A DNA stretch of 64,000 nucleotides from NCBI GenBank assembly GCA_913057205.1, contig CAJXNO010000009.1, positions 1 through 64,000 of the forward strand. The letters are read 5' to 3'. The stretch comes from an uncultured Flavobacteriales bacterium (GTDB lineage Bacteria > Bacteroidota > Bacteroidia > Flavobacteriales_G > Salibacteraceae). Positions 41,669-50,654 of this stretch are shown piece after piece. The stretch's first letter is position 1, and each line of letters begins with the position of its first letter. The notes beneath the pieces are model-generated. The model had not been told where the DNA came from and did no database searches. It was given only the letters and a program-made list of their open reading frames with translations. Position numbers and translations under genes: made by a program.

Positions 41669-43810
41669 TCACTCAGCAATCGTCAGATCGATCCGTCGGT
41701 TCTCAATATCCGCAGCTTCTACTTTGATCTTTACATCTTCACCTAAGCTAAACTTACGCTTGGTGCGTTGTCCGATGATGGCCATGTCCTTCTGGTCGAA
41801 GTAGTAATAGTCGCCCGGAATATCGCGTAAGCGAACCATACCTTCGCACTTATTGGCGCTGATCTCTACGAATATACCCCATTCGGTTACTCCGCTGATC
41901 ACGCCATCAAACACTTCACCTACCGCTTCCTGCATATAAATGACTTGATAGAGTTTGGTGGATTCACGTTCAGCTTCTGTTGCTTTACGTTCCATTAAAC
42001 TGCTGTGCTTACACAACTTATCAATCGGCGCTTCATTCGCAGATTTTCCACCGTTCAAATACTGAAACAACAATCGATGTGCGATCATGTCAGGGTAGCG
42101 GCGGATTGGCGAAGTGAAATGGCTGTAGAATGGAAAACCAAGTCCAAAGTGACCGATGTTATGGGTTGAATACTCTGCCTTTGCCATGCTTCGAATAGCT
42201 AGCATTTCAACGATGTTCTGCTCAGGCTTACCTTTTACTTCTGATAGCAATCCGTTCAAGGTAGCTGCGATCTTCTCTGGATTAGAGAGGTCTACCTTGT
42301 AACCGAAGCGCTTCACAAAGTCTGCGAAATCCTGCAGCTTAAGTTGGTCTGGCTGATCGTGCACACGATACACAAAGGTCTTCGCATGCTCATTTTGCTT
42401 GTCCTTCTTACCAATCTTGGTTGCAACAGCCTTATTGGCTAGCAACATAAACTCCTCGATGAGTTTATGCGCGTCCCGTTGAACTTTGAAGAACACGTCT
42501 ACGGGTTTCTTGTCATCGTTCAACTTGAATTTAACTTCGGTCTTTTCAAAAGCGATGGCTCCTTCTTTCATGCGACGAGCACGGATGGTCTTCGCAAAAT
42601 TGTTGATGGTAGTGAGGGCTTCTACGTGCAAGCCCTTTTCCTCTTCAAGGATATTTTGTACCTCATCATAGGTAAAACGATGGTCGCTATGGATTGCTGT
42701 TCTGCCGATCCAGGTGTTTTTGATGTTGGCTTTCTGATCCAATTCAAACACGCAACTGAAGGTGAGTTTATCCTCTTTCGGACGAAGAGAGCATACTTGA
42801 TTAGAGAGCACTTCTGGCAGCATAGGAATGACACGATCTACCAGGTAAACCGATGTTGCGCGAAGCTGTGCCTCTTTCTCTAGGGCAGTTCCTTCCTGTA
42901 CGTAGTGGGTCACGTCTGCGATGTGCACTCCCACTTCAATATTTCCATTTTCAAGCACGCGGTAGGAAAGCGCATCATCGAAATCCTTTGCATCATCTGG
43001 ATCGATGGTGAAGGTGAGGATGTCACGAAAATCTCGGCGCTTAGCCACTTCACTTTCCGGTATATCCATGGTGATGTGCGCACATTCTTTTTCAACCGCT
43101 TCAGGAAAGCGAAGCGGAAATCCGAATTGGGCAAGGATGGCGTCGCCTTCGGCGTTCATATCTCCTGGCATTCCCAGAACTTCCGTTACCTCTGCTTTTG
43201 GGTTCAAGCGGATGTTTTCCCAATCTTTTAATCGGACCACTACCTTCTCTCCAACCTTGGCTCCGTTCAGATCGCGTTGGTCGATGAAAAAGTCGACGGA
43301 TATCTTGGGGTTATCTGGCATCGCAAAGTACCTACCCTCATGCATGAAAATCACCGCCGGGAAGATCTCATGGGCGCGTTCAACAATGTTGATCACCTTG
43401 CCTTTCGGTCTTCCACTTCCTTGTCTGCTGGATAATAGTCGAATTCCGACCAAGTCTCCATCCAGCGCACGATCGGTGTATTGCTCAGGGATCATGATGT
43501 CGCGCGCGAATCCTTGGATTTCCACGAAGGCATTTCCACTTCTGTTGAAGGAAATGATGCCCTCGAGCTCATCAACAGGACCAGTCCAGCGGTATTTACC
43601 ACGCCGCTCTTCTGCGATCAATCCGTCTTTTATCATCGATTCGATCACCGCGATCAGGATCTGCTTCTCTGCGGCATCCTTGATGCCGATCTTAGCGGAA
43701 AGCTGCTTGTGATTCACAACACTGTTGGGTTGTTCTCGAAAGAATCGGCTGATCCGGTTGCGTGTTTTCTTTACTTGTTTCTCTAGTTTCTTGTGGGTCT
43801 TTTTTGACAT
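41669..43810 (-). CDS. rnr: Ribonuclease R
   Basis: RNase R is a 3'-5' exoribonuclease that degrades structured RNA. The 713-residue protein has N-terminal cold-shock-like domains, the RNB catalytic core (ILTFTIDPDDAKDFDDALSY with the metal-binding Asp residues, near 260-285; later HFGLGFPFYSHFTSPIRRYPD) and a C-terminal S1 domain (GVISGVTEWGIFVEISANKC). It ends shortly after the S1 domain without the long Lys-rich tail of the E. coli enzyme. The Lys-rich start (MSKKTHKKLEKQVKKTRNRI) is typical for Bacteroidota. It converges with the SBBP gene, 44 nt apart. Confidence 0.95.
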   Translation of the reverse strand: MSKKTHKKLEKQVKKTRNRISRFFREQPNSVVNHKQLSAKIGIKDAAEKQILIAVIESMIKDGLIAEERRGKYRWTGPVDELEGIISFNRSGNAFVEIQGFARDIMIPEQYTDRALDGDLVGIRLLSSRQGSGRPKGKVINIVERAHEIFPAVIFMHEGRYFAMPDNPKISVDFFIDQRDLNGAKVGEKVVVRLKDWENIRLNPKAEVTEVLGMPGDMNAEGDAILAQFGFPLRFPEAVEKECAHITMDIPESEVAKRRDFRDILTFTIDPDDAKDFDDALSYRVLENGNIEVGVHIADVTHYVQEGTALEKEAQLRATSVYLVDRVIPMLPEVLSNQVCSLRPKEDKLTFSCVFELDQKANIKNTWIGRTAIHSDHRFTYDEVQNILEEEKGLHVEALTTINNFAKTIRARRMKEGAIAFEKTEVKFKLNDDKKPVDVFFKVQRDAHKLIEEFMLLANKAVATKIGKKDKQNEHAKTFVYRVHDQPDQLKLQDFADFVKRFGYKVDLSNPEKIAATLNGLLSEVKGKPEQNIVEMLAIRSMAKAEYSTHNIGHFGLGFPFYSHFTSPIRRYPDMIAHRLLFQYLNGGKSANEAPIDKLCKHSSLMERKATEAERESTKLYQVIYMQEAVGEVFDGVISGVTEWGIFVEISANKCEGMVRLRDIPGDYYYFDQKDMAIIGQRTKRKFSLGEDVKIKVEAADIENRRIDLTIAE

Positions 43811-43880
43811 AAATGTTGAAAATGAGCGCTGCTGCGCTATCTAGAATGATTTTATTTTGTGGGATTGCTTGAACTTTGGA

Positions 43881-43911
43881 TTGAACCTACCGTTTCTTCC
43901 CTATATTTTTG
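43881..43911 (+). promoter_or_regulatory. Promoter of the ferritin gene
   Basis: TTG at 43881-43883 and TATTTTTG at 43904-43911 are 20 nt apart and fit the TTG / TAnnTTTG pattern. The ferritin ATG lies 18 nt downstream. No Fur- or PerR-type inverted repeat was recognised. Confidence 0.6.
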
Positions 43912-43929
43912 ACTGAAAATTAAGCAGAT

Positions 43930-44448
43930 ATGTTATCAAAAAAAGTAGAAGCAGCTCTCAATGAACAAATCAAGATGGAAGGGATGTCCAGTAATTTTTA
44001 CTTGGCCATGGCATCTTGGGCAGAGGAGAACGGGTATGCAGGCGTGTCAGAGTTCTTGTACAAGCATTCTGACGAGGAACGCTTCCACATGCTTAAGTTG
44101 ATCAAATACATGAACGAACGTGACGGCAAGGTAATCATTCCTGCCTTTGAACAGCCGCGTTCAGATTATGATGCTGTTAAACAACTCTTTGAAGAGCTTT
44201 ACAAGCATGAAACAAAGGTTACGCAGAGCATCGGTGAATTGGTTGGTGTTTGTCTGGATGAAAAAGACTTTACTACCCATAACTTCCTCCAGTGGTACGT
44301 TAGCGAACAGTTGGAAGAGGAAGCCTTAGCTAAGACGATCATCGACAAGATTAAGTTGATGGGCGACGATAAGAGCGCGTGGTATCACTTTGATCGTGAC
44401 ATCGCCTCGCTAACGGTTACCAGTGTTGCTGATGAAGGCGCTGCATAA
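43930..44448 (+). CDS. Ferritin (non-heme, bacterial)
   Basis: Ferritin stores iron as a mineral inside a 24-subunit shell. The 172-residue protein has the four-helix pattern of bacterial FtnA. Ferroxidase ligands are visible as Glu near 17 (KMEGMSSNFYLAM region), Glu/His in HSDEERFHMLKLIKYMNER (about 48-65), and later Glu in the TTHNFLQWYVSEQLEEE helix. It is monocistronic: it has its own promoter and is followed by a strong terminator. Confidence 0.95.
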   Translation: MLSKKVEAALNEQIKMEGMSSNFYLAMASWAEENGYAGVSEFLYKHSDEERFHMLKLIKYMNERDGKVIIPAFEQPRSDYDAVKQLFEELYKHETKVTQSIGELVGVCLDEKDFTTHNFLQWYVSEQLEEEALAKTIIDKIKLMGDDKSAWYHFDRDIASLTVTSVADEGAA

Positions 44449-44473
44449 ACCAACAAGGAAAATCGTTTGTAAG

Positions 44474-44498
44474 AACCCTGCTTTGGCGGGGTTTTTTT
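44474..44498 (+). terminator. Terminator after ferritin
   Basis: AACCCTGC pairs with GCGGGGTT around TTTG (one T-G pair), followed by a T-run reaching 44498. It overlaps the stop codon of the convergent thioredoxin-like gene by 2 nt. The opposite strand lacks a matching T-run, so it is one-directional. Confidence 0.85.
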
Positions 44499-46167
44499 AT
44501 GTCTTGGAAATACTGTCGATCAGCTGAAGGTATTCCTTACGGAAATCATCGTAGTAATGACCCCCAGTGGCTGGACCGGAGAAACCGGTGTGGATCCGAA
44601 CCACCTCATGTTGGTTATCCAAAACGATCAGCGTAGGGTAAGAAACCATAGCGCTCAACGCAGGTAGAACGCGCTGTACTTTCTGCTTATTGGTTTTCAA
44701 CCCGGCAAGCAGAATTGGATATTCGATCCCGAGGCTTTGTTTGTAACGCGCGATGTTTTCGATGGCTTTGTTGGAATCGGAGACCAGCTCAAAGTCCAGC
44801 GCAAGGATCTCGATGGAGCTGCCGAACCGATCCTGTACTTCTTGTAGAAACCGAGTTTCATCCAGGCAATTGCTACACCAAGTACCCATGATGCTTACCA
44901 GCACAGGTTTACCAGCAAAGCGATCATCGTCCAAGGACCACTGCTTCCCATTCATGTCCGTTACCTGAAAATTGAAGCGCTCATTGCTGCGGATGCTTGT
45001 GAGTTGCTCAGCATCAGGAAGCTCATAGTTCACACCTAAACTTGCCTCCCATTCTTGTCGCCAAGTCTTTCCAGCTTTGAATACCCCTTTCAAGCTGCTT
45101 CCGTCAATCTCTGCTTTGAAATAATAACAATGCGTTCCGTCCATCGAACTCAGCAGAAGCGAATCATTCCTGATCACCCCGGCCAAATAGCGGTAATCGC
45201 CTGTTGGTGTCAATACCGAACCGTGGACGATATGATGGTTTTGCATCAAGCTCAATAAGACCGTATCGTGCTGCTGACCATCTTGGTTCATGAATAGCAT
45301 TCGGTGGTCTCCTTGGAGGTCGATCGCTGAGGTATCCACGGTTTCGGTCACGTCAAATCGAGCATAGCTGCCTGCGTGAGCCGACACTTCGATCACACGC
45401 TGTTGATCATACTTCGCATTGACCCACGTTCCGGTCTTCAGCGTGTCGCTATTCGTATTCCACTGGAAGTAGGCGTTGAAATACTCTGATACGTATCGAT
45501 CGTTGTTCCCATCCTTGCTGAAGCGGAGCAGCTCATCTCCGTTTTTAATCAGCAGGCCATCTTCTTGTTCGATCATCAAGGCAGGCATCTTATCGTCGCC
45601 CAAGTCAAAAAGAACACGCCACACTTTTCCCTTGGGCAGAATGCTACCTTGAACGTATTGTGTGTTGCTGAACAACGTAGGAATGCGTTGATCTATAGCC
45701 AGAACGTAACTGTTGCCCGTATAGGTGAACGATTGTTCTGAACTGGAGAGCAGGTTGTCGCGCTTCTTGACGATGCGGTAATGCGTGAGCTTGCGGTTGG
45801 ACAAGGTGTATTCTACCGATCGGATTTCTTGTTTTTTTGTGCGTGCCTCAAAGCGAACGACGCGATCAGCGCCTACTTGTTCATCCGTGATGGTATAGGC
45901 GTCTTTGAATCGCAGCTTATTCACATCATCTTTGAGAAAGGCTTGAAACTCCTTCTTCCAATCTACCGCAAGGGGCTTAGCGTGCACCACCGTTTGGCTG
46001 TCTTGAATCGACCACTTTAAACTAATGGCACCGGCTTGATTTAGGCTGTCGGCGATGGCTGCCATGCTGGGTAGTCCCGGAATGATCACTGGATCATCTT
46101 GTTCAGGCAGTTCCGCGCACGACAGTAAGCCGATCAGAAATAAAGCAAATACAGCCGCTCGCGTCAA
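44497..46167 (-). CDS. Lipoprotein with C-terminal thioredoxin-like (TlpA) domain
   Basis: The 556-residue protein starts with a lipoprotein signal (MTRAAVFALFLIGLLSCAE; lipobox Cys at 17). Residues about 20-370 are a beta-rich region I do not recognise. The C-terminal domain (about 385-540) is TlpA-like: FAGKPVLVSIMGTWCSNCLD with the CxxC pair, LALDFELVSDS and a cis-Pro-type MVSYPTLIVLD. TlpA-like lipoproteins reduce disulfides in periplasmic proteins or cytochromes. The start is TTG at 46167, inside the pheS stop (TTGA), so it is likely co-translated with pheS although the functions differ. Confidence 0.85.
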   Translation of the reverse strand: MTRAAVFALFLIGLLSCAELPEQDDPVIIPGLPSMAAIADSLNQAGAISLKWSIQDSQTVVHAKPLAVDWKKEFQAFLKDDVNKLRFKDAYTITDEQVGADRVVRFEARTKKQEIRSVEYTLSNRKLTHYRIVKKRDNLLSSSEQSFTYTGNSYVLAIDQRIPTLFSNTQYVQGSILPKGKVWRVLFDLGDDKMPALMIEQEDGLLIKNGDELLRFSKDGNNDRYVSEYFNAYFQWNTNSDTLKTGTWVNAKYDQQRVIEVSAHAGSYARFDVTETVDTSAIDLQGDHRMLFMNQDGQQHDTVLLSLMQNHHIVHGSVLTPTGDYRYLAGVIRNDSLLLSSMDGTHCYYFKAEIDGSSLKGVFKAGKTWRQEWEASLGVNYELPDAEQLTSIRSNERFNFQVTDMNGKQWSLDDDRFAGKPVLVSIMGTWCSNCLDETRFLQEVQDRFGSSIEILALDFELVSDSNKAIENIARYKQSLGIEYPILLAGLKTNKQKVQRVLPALSAMVSYPTLIVLDNQHEVVRIHTGFSGPATGGHYYDDFRKEYLQLIDSISKT

Positions 46168-47195
46168 AATGTGGATTGAAATTGTTTGAGGAAACGAATG
46201 TCGTTCTCGAAGATCATGCGGATATCGGGTATCTGGAAGCGTTGCATGGCGCTGCGCTCAAGCCCCATACCAAACGCAAAGCCGGAATATTTTTCGGGGT
46301 CGATGCCGCAGCTCTCCAAAACCGCCGGGTCAACCATACCACAGCCCATCACCTCTAACCAACCGGTTCCTTTAGTGATGCGATGATCCACTTCGTTCTC
46401 TAAGCCCCAATAAACATCCACCTCAGCACTCGGCTCAGTGAATGGGAAATAGGATGGACGTAGTCTGATCTTGCTTTTACCGAAGAATTCTTTGGCGAAG
46501 TATTCCAAGGTTTGTTTCATGTCGGCGAATGTTACGCCTTCATCAATGTACAGTCCTTCGATCTGGTGGAAGATGCAGTGAGACCGCGCGGAGACCGCCT
46601 CGTTTCTAAAAACACGTCCGGGCGCGATGATCCGGATCGGTGGCTTTTCGTTGGTCATGACGCGTACTTGAACAGACGAAGTGTGTGTTCGAAGCACGTG
46701 ATCTTCTTCACCGTTGGGATTACGTACGAAGAAGGTGTCTTGCATATCCCTTGCAGGGTGTTCCGGCGGGAAGTTAAGCGCAGTGAAATTGTGCCAATCG
46801 TCTTCGATCTCTGGGCCTTCGGCCACAGAGAAACCAATGCCATGGAAAATGTCGATGATCTCTCGTTTGATGATGGAGATCGGGTGTTCAGCGCCGAGTT
46901 CACGCAACATGCTGGGTCGCGTCAAATCGATCGATACCTTTTCTGTTTTCTGTTCGCTGAGTTGTTCTTTCCAGCTGTTGACCTTCTCTTCCGCTTCGTT
47001 CTTTAGGCCGTTGAGCACCTTGCCAAAAGCGCGCTTCTCTTCGCTTGAAACGGATTTGAACTCTTGAAACAAGTCTTTGAACAGGCCCTTTGATCCGAGG
47101 TACTTGATGCGAAACGCTTCTACAGCGTCCAGGTCACTTGGCTGGTGCGATGACAGCTCCTTTTTCAGGGCTTCGATCTTCTCCGAGAACTTCAT
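46164..47195 (-). CDS. pheS: Phenylalanine--tRNA ligase alpha subunit
   Basis: A class II synthetase subunit that acts with PheT on tRNA-Phe. The 343-residue length is typical. It has the N-terminal coiled coil (FSEKIEALKKELSSHQPS), motif 2-type FRNEAVSARSHCIFHQIEGL (near 205-225) and motif 3-type GFAFGMGLERSAMQRF (about 305-320). pheT is not in the window. It ends in a TTGA overlap with the thioredoxin-like lipoprotein gene and lies 15 nt after the cyclophilin gene. Confidence 0.96.
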   Translation of the reverse strand: MKFSEKIEALKKELSSHQPSDLDAVEAFRIKYLGSKGLFKDLFQEFKSVSSEEKRAFGKVLNGLKNEAEEKVNSWKEQLSEQKTEKVSIDLTRPSMLRELGAEHPISIIKREIIDIFHGIGFSVAEGPEIEDDWHNFTALNFPPEHPARDMQDTFFVRNPNGEEDHVLRTHTSSVQVRVMTNEKPPIRIIAPGRVFRNEAVSARSHCIFHQIEGLYIDEGVTFADMKQTLEYFAKEFFGKSKIRLRPSYFPFTEPSAEVDVYWGLENEVDHRITKGTGWLEVMGCGMVDPAVLESCGIDPEKYSGFAFGMGLERSAMQRFQIPDIRMIFENDIRFLKQFQSTF

Positions 47196-47210
47196 GCCGC
47201 GAAAATAGGC

Positions 47211-48026
47211 TTAATCGAGCACACGAACGGTCATGCGCATCGGGCTTGTTGGGCGCTCGCCTTCCTTTTCCACAGAAGCGATCATGTCGATCACCTCCAT
47301 TCCTTCAATCACTTGTCCGAAAACCGTGTATTGCATGTCTAGATGCGGCGTTCCACCGATGGTTTTGTAGGTTTCGAGCTGTTCTTCTGTGTAGGTAAAC
47401 GCCTTTTCCGCCATGCGTGCTTCAATGATGGGGTCAACCTCTTCCATTACCGCCATGATGTCGTCTTGATTGGACTCCTTCTGGGCTTTTTTGACCCGTT
47501 GAAGGTAGTCTAAGTTTTCCTCTGCCATAAAGAAAGAGCGGGTGATGCGATTCCGAATGGCGTTGTTCACTTGGTTTTGGAAATTCGTCAATTGTTCATC
47601 GTTGAACGTGCGTCCTTGTACAATGTAGAACTGACTGCCAGAGCTTTCTTGTTCCGGATTCACATTATCTCCTTTTCGAGCAGCACACAGCGCACCTTTT
47701 TGGTGCACGAAGGCAGGGTTGAACTCCGCCGGAATCGTATAGCCGGGTCCGCCGTTACCAGGAACACCCTCTTTTCCTTCTTTCGTATTCGGGTCGCCGC
47801 CTTGGATCATGAAGTTCTCGATGACACGGTGGAAAGTGGTGCCATCGTAAAAGCCTTCTTTGGCCAGCTTCAAAAAATTATCCCGATGCAAGGGGGTTTC
47901 ATCATACAGCTCAAGCGTAATGTTGCCAGAGTCCGTTTCGATCACTACTCGGGCGCGGTCGCTCTCTTGAGCCAGTGCAGCGCTCGATATCAAGGTGCTT
48001 AGGAGTAAGATGAAGCTTCTTTTCAT
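47211..48026 (-). CDS. Secreted cyclophilin-type peptidylprolyl isomerase
   Basis: The 271-residue protein has a signal peptide (MKRSFILLLSTLISSAALAQ) and a cyclophilin domain that catalyses proline cis-trans isomerisation in the periplasm. Signatures are GFYDGTTFHRVIENFMIQGGDP, SSGSQFYIVQGR and YTVFGQVIEGMEVIDMIASV. A helical insertion of about 75 residues (around 150-225, NNAIRNRITRSFFMAEENLD and following) splits the domain before its last strands; this is common in Bacteroidota cyclophilins as I recall it. The ATG at 48026 precedes the signal peptide. pheS follows after 15 nt. Confidence 0.92.
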   Translation of the reverse strand: MKRSFILLLSTLISSAALAQESDRARVVIETDSGNITLELYDETPLHRDNFLKLAKEGFYDGTTFHRVIENFMIQGGDPNTKEGKEGVPGNGGPGYTIPAEFNPAFVHQKGALCAARKGDNVNPEQESSGSQFYIVQGRTFNDEQLTNFQNQVNNAIRNRITRSFFMAEENLDYLQRVKKAQKESNQDDIMAVMEEVDPIIEARMAEKAFTYTEEQLETYKTIGGTPHLDMQYTVFGQVIEGMEVIDMIASVEKEGERPTSPMRMTVRVLD

Positions 48027-48121
48027 GGTGCTGTTCGTCTTGATATTAGGTGTCGACAAAGTTTGTCGAAAAAAGCGAGGTATAAATGTGTTATTTTTGA
48101 CCGTTCACAGCACATGAGTCT

Positions 48122-48526
48122 ATGAAAAACATGAATCGAATTCTCAGCATTGCGATCGTTCTAACGAGCTTCATCATCACCGGGTGCGATAATGACCCTG
48201 GACCTGGAATTGCAGAAGTTAAAGTGATCAACGCAGAAGGGGTGTCGCAACCAGGCGTGACGGTACGTATGTTCTGTACGCAGCCAGGTTGTGTGGTAGA
48301 TCGGGTAGGAAGAACCAACAGCCTGGGTGTATACACGCAAGAATTTGAACTCCCTGTAGTGCTTCGTGTGCGAGCAGTGCGCTATGATACAATCCGAACG
48401 GTACAAGGCTTACCGCCCAATCAGATCGTGAACATCAAGGTGGATTCCGTATGTGGTGAGGGTTTTGTGGATGTAGAGAATGACGCCATCGCAAGCGAGA
48501 CGATCACCATTCTTGAATGTAACTGA
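48122..48526 (+). CDS. Small lipoprotein with carboxypeptidase-regulatory-like fold
   Basis: The 134-residue protein has a lipoprotein signal (MNRILSIAIVLTSFIITGCDN). The rest forms one Ig-like domain with the pattern AEVKVINAEGVSQPGVTVRM, TNSLGVYTQEFELPVVLRVRA, typical of carboxypeptidase-regulatory-like/Cna-B-like folds. Four cysteines besides the lipid Cys (TQPGC region, FCT, VCGEG, LEC) could form disulfides. TATTTTTG at 48092-48099 is a probable -7 element, 22 nt before the start. The function is unknown; an adhesive or sensory surface role is possible. The 3' end overlaps the convergent next gene by 23 nt. Confidence 0.8.
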   Translation: MKNMNRILSIAIVLTSFIITGCDNDPGPGIAEVKVINAEGVSQPGVTVRMFCTQPGCVVDRVGRTNSLGVYTQEFELPVVLRVRAVRYDTIRTVQGLPPNQIVNIKVDSVCGEGFVDVENDAIASETITILECN

Positions 48527-48839
48527 TCACTGCCTCTTTCATCAACTTTTCTTGTTCTGAAGAGCCTAGTTTAGGGAGTCGCTCCGTACGTTGGTAATGC
48601 GGCCAGCCGTCTTTGTCTTTCCCTACAAACTCGTAATAGCCATATGGTTCAAGCAGGCTGCAGACCGCCAAGTGGATCACGTCGATCTTTTGGTCTTTGT
48701 TCAATCGCCTCGGACCTTGACCCAGCTCATTTACCCCGATAAGGAAAAGCGCCGCTTGCAGATCAACCGGCTGACCAAAGTGGGCCTCTAGCTTGGCTGT
48801 AGCCTCCTTCCATTGCTGTTCAAAATCCTGTTCATTCAT
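48504..48839 (-). CDS. Conserved hypothetical protein of 111 residues
   Basis: A soluble, mostly helical acidic protein (MNEQDFEQQWKEATAKLEAH, then DLQAALFLIGVNELGQGPR, KIDVIHLAVCSLLEPYGYY, ending AVISYIQEW). I recall similar short uncharacterised proteins in Bacteroidota but no function. There is no signal peptide or membrane segment, so it is probably cytoplasmic. It diverges from cvpA over a 49-bp gap and overlaps the lipoprotein gene by 23 nt at the 3' end. Confidence 0.75.
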   Translation of the reverse strand: MNEQDFEQQWKEATAKLEAHFGQPVDLQAALFLIGVNELGQGPRRLNKDQKIDVIHLAVCSLLEPYGYYEFVGKDKDGWPHYQRTERLPKLGSSEQEKLMKEAVISYIQEW

Positions 48840-48888
48840 CGCAGCAAAGGTATGTGGTGGACCGGTCAGACGACACTAGATTTGTGCT

Positions 48889-49440
48889 ATGGATTTCAAC
48901 CATTGGGACATCATCCTTTTTCTGCCACTGCTCTTCGCTGCGTGGAAGGGGTTTCGAAAAGGGTTGATCGTTGAGCTGGCCTCCATCATCGCATTGATCG
49001 CAGGCCTCTACATCGCGGCTAACTTTTCAGAATGGGTGGCTGATATGCTCAGAACTTGGTTGGGATGGGAAGGAAGTGGGCTCAGCTATGCATCCTTCTT
49101 CATTACTTTCCTCGGGGTGGTCTTTGGTATTTACGCCTTCGCCAAGGTGGTGGAAAAAGCGGTTGACCTGGTTGCCTTGAAACTGCTCAACAAGATCTCT
49201 GGAGCACTATTTGGGGTGTTGAAGGTTGCGCTGATCCTCTCGATCGTACTCAACTTACTGGGGTGGCTGGATGCGCACATCCCCATCCTTTCGAAATCAG
49301 AGCCGCACAAAAGCTTGTTGTTCGACCCAATGCAGGCCCTTGCGCCTACCATCTTACCTGTAATCATCGAGACCGAATGGATGGAGAAGACCGAAAACCT
49401 GATGGCGCCATTGTTAGATGATGATCCTAACCCTGAATAG
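48889..49440 (+). CDS. cvpA: CvpA family membrane protein
   Basis: The 183-residue protein has four membrane segments (about 9-20, 28-48, 65-85, 102-122), as in CvpA. The start DIILFLPLLFAAWKGFRKGLIVELASIIALIAGLYIA matches the family's Gly-rich first hairpin. CvpA was linked to colicin V production and purF regulation in E. coli; its role elsewhere is unclear. TAGATTTG at 48877-48884 lies 4 nt before the ATG, so the transcript could be leaderless. The 3' end overlaps pgk by 14 nt (convergent). Confidence 0.88.
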   Translation: MDFNHWDIILFLPLLFAAWKGFRKGLIVELASIIALIAGLYIAANFSEWVADMLRTWLGWEGSGLSYASFFITFLGVVFGIYAFAKVVEKAVDLVALKLLNKISGALFGVLKVALILSIVLNLLGWLDAHIPILSKSEPHKSLLFDPMQALAPTILPVIIETEWMEKTENLMAPLLDDDPNPE

Positions 49441-50605
49441 CGTGAACGCCCGGTAGGGTCTTTCCTTCTAGCAACTCCAACAACGCCCCACCACCGGTAG
49501 AAACGTAACTTACCTTATCGGCGATCCCGAACTTCTTTACGGCCGCAACAGAGTCGCCACCACCCACCAAGCTGTAGGCATCCGACGCCGCGATCATGTC
49601 GCCCAAGGCACGTGTACCTGCCTCGAAGTTGCTCATTTCAAACACACCTAACGGGCCGTTCCAAAGAATGGTCTTACTGGAAGCAATCACAGATCGATAT
49701 GCCTCGATGGCCTTTGGTCCAACATCCAACCCCATCCAACCTGCTTCGATCGCGTTCGAGTCAACCACCTTGGTATCCACATCGTTAGAGAATGCGGTGG
49801 CTACAACGGAATCCTCAGGAAGGAGTACTTGTACGTTTTGTTTTTCGGCTGCAGCTAGGATCTCAAGGGCGGTATCCAAATAGTCGTTCTCCACCAAGGA
49901 AGTGCCGATGCTTCCACCTTGCGCTTTGATGAAGGTATACGCCATACCGCCGCCGATGATCAGGTTGTCCACCTTTGGAAGCAGGTTCGTGATGACCTCG
50001 ATCTTACTGCTCACTTTAGCGCCACCGATGATTGCGGTGTAAGGGTGTTCTGCGTGGTCGAGTACCTTCTGACCATTCTTCACCTCGGCTTCCATCAAGT
50101 AACCAAACATTTTGGTCGGCATGAATTTCGCCACAACCGTGGTGGAGGCATGTGCTCGGTGGGCTGTTCCAAAGGCATCATTGATATAAACATCACCCAG
50201 TGCCGCCAACTGCTGCGCAAAGCCTTCATCCCCCTTCTTTTCGGCGCCGTGGAAACGCAGGTTTTCCAACAACAAGACCTCACCAGGCTTCAACGCCTTG
50301 GCTTGAGCAAGGGTATCATCGCCCACACAATCAGACGCAAACTGAACGGAACGACCAATGGCTGCTTCGAGTGCGCTTACCACATGTCGCAAAGAGAACT
50401 TATCCTCCGGCCCATCCTTTGGCCTTCCAAGGTGCGACATGAGGATCACGCTTCCGCCTGCATTCAAGACGCGTTGAATGGTAGGAACGGCGCGAACGAT
50501 GCGCGTATCATCACGCACTTCGAGGGCATCATTCAGTGGAACATTGAAATCAACACGGATCAGGGCACGTTTACCGGAAAAATCGAAAGAATCTATCTGA
50601 GACAT
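49427..50605 (-). CDS. pgk: Phosphoglycerate kinase
   Basis: Pgk makes ATP from 1,3-bisphosphoglycerate in glycolysis. The 392-residue length is typical. It has the N-terminal RALIRVDFNVPLND, the hinge and substrate region SHLGRPKDGPEDKFSLRHV, the AIIGGAKVSSKIEVI block, NGPLGVFEMSNFEAGT and the nucleotide loop GGGDSVAAVKKFG. It is transcribed alone on the minus strand; a -7 element is visible upstream. Confidence 0.97.
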   Translation of the reverse strand: MSQIDSFDFSGKRALIRVDFNVPLNDALEVRDDTRIVRAVPTIQRVLNAGGSVILMSHLGRPKDGPEDKFSLRHVVSALEAAIGRSVQFASDCVGDDTLAQAKALKPGEVLLLENLRFHGAEKKGDEGFAQQLAALGDVYINDAFGTAHRAHASTTVVAKFMPTKMFGYLMEAEVKNGQKVLDHAEHPYTAIIGGAKVSSKIEVITNLLPKVDNLIIGGGMAYTFIKAQGGSIGTSLVENDYLDTALEILAAAEKQNVQVLLPEDSVVATAFSNDVDTKVVDSNAIEAGWMGLDVGPKAIEAYRSVIASSKTILWNGPLGVFEMSNFEAGTRALGDMIAASDAYSLVGGGDSVAAVKKFGIADKVSYVSTGGGALLELLEGKTLPGVHAIQG

Positions 50606-50622
50606 GGCACTAGTTTAGGCAG

Positions 50623-50630
50623 CAAAATTA
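50623..50630 (-). promoter_or_regulatory. -7 promoter element of pgk
   Basis: On the minus strand TAATTTTG matches TAnnTTTG and lies 17 nt before the pgk ATG. The -33 TTG is not clearly placed. The divergent holB start lies only 25 nt beyond, so both promoters share a short gap. Confidence 0.45.
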
Positions 50631-50654
50631 ACTTTAAGCCCAAAAGAAGGACAG

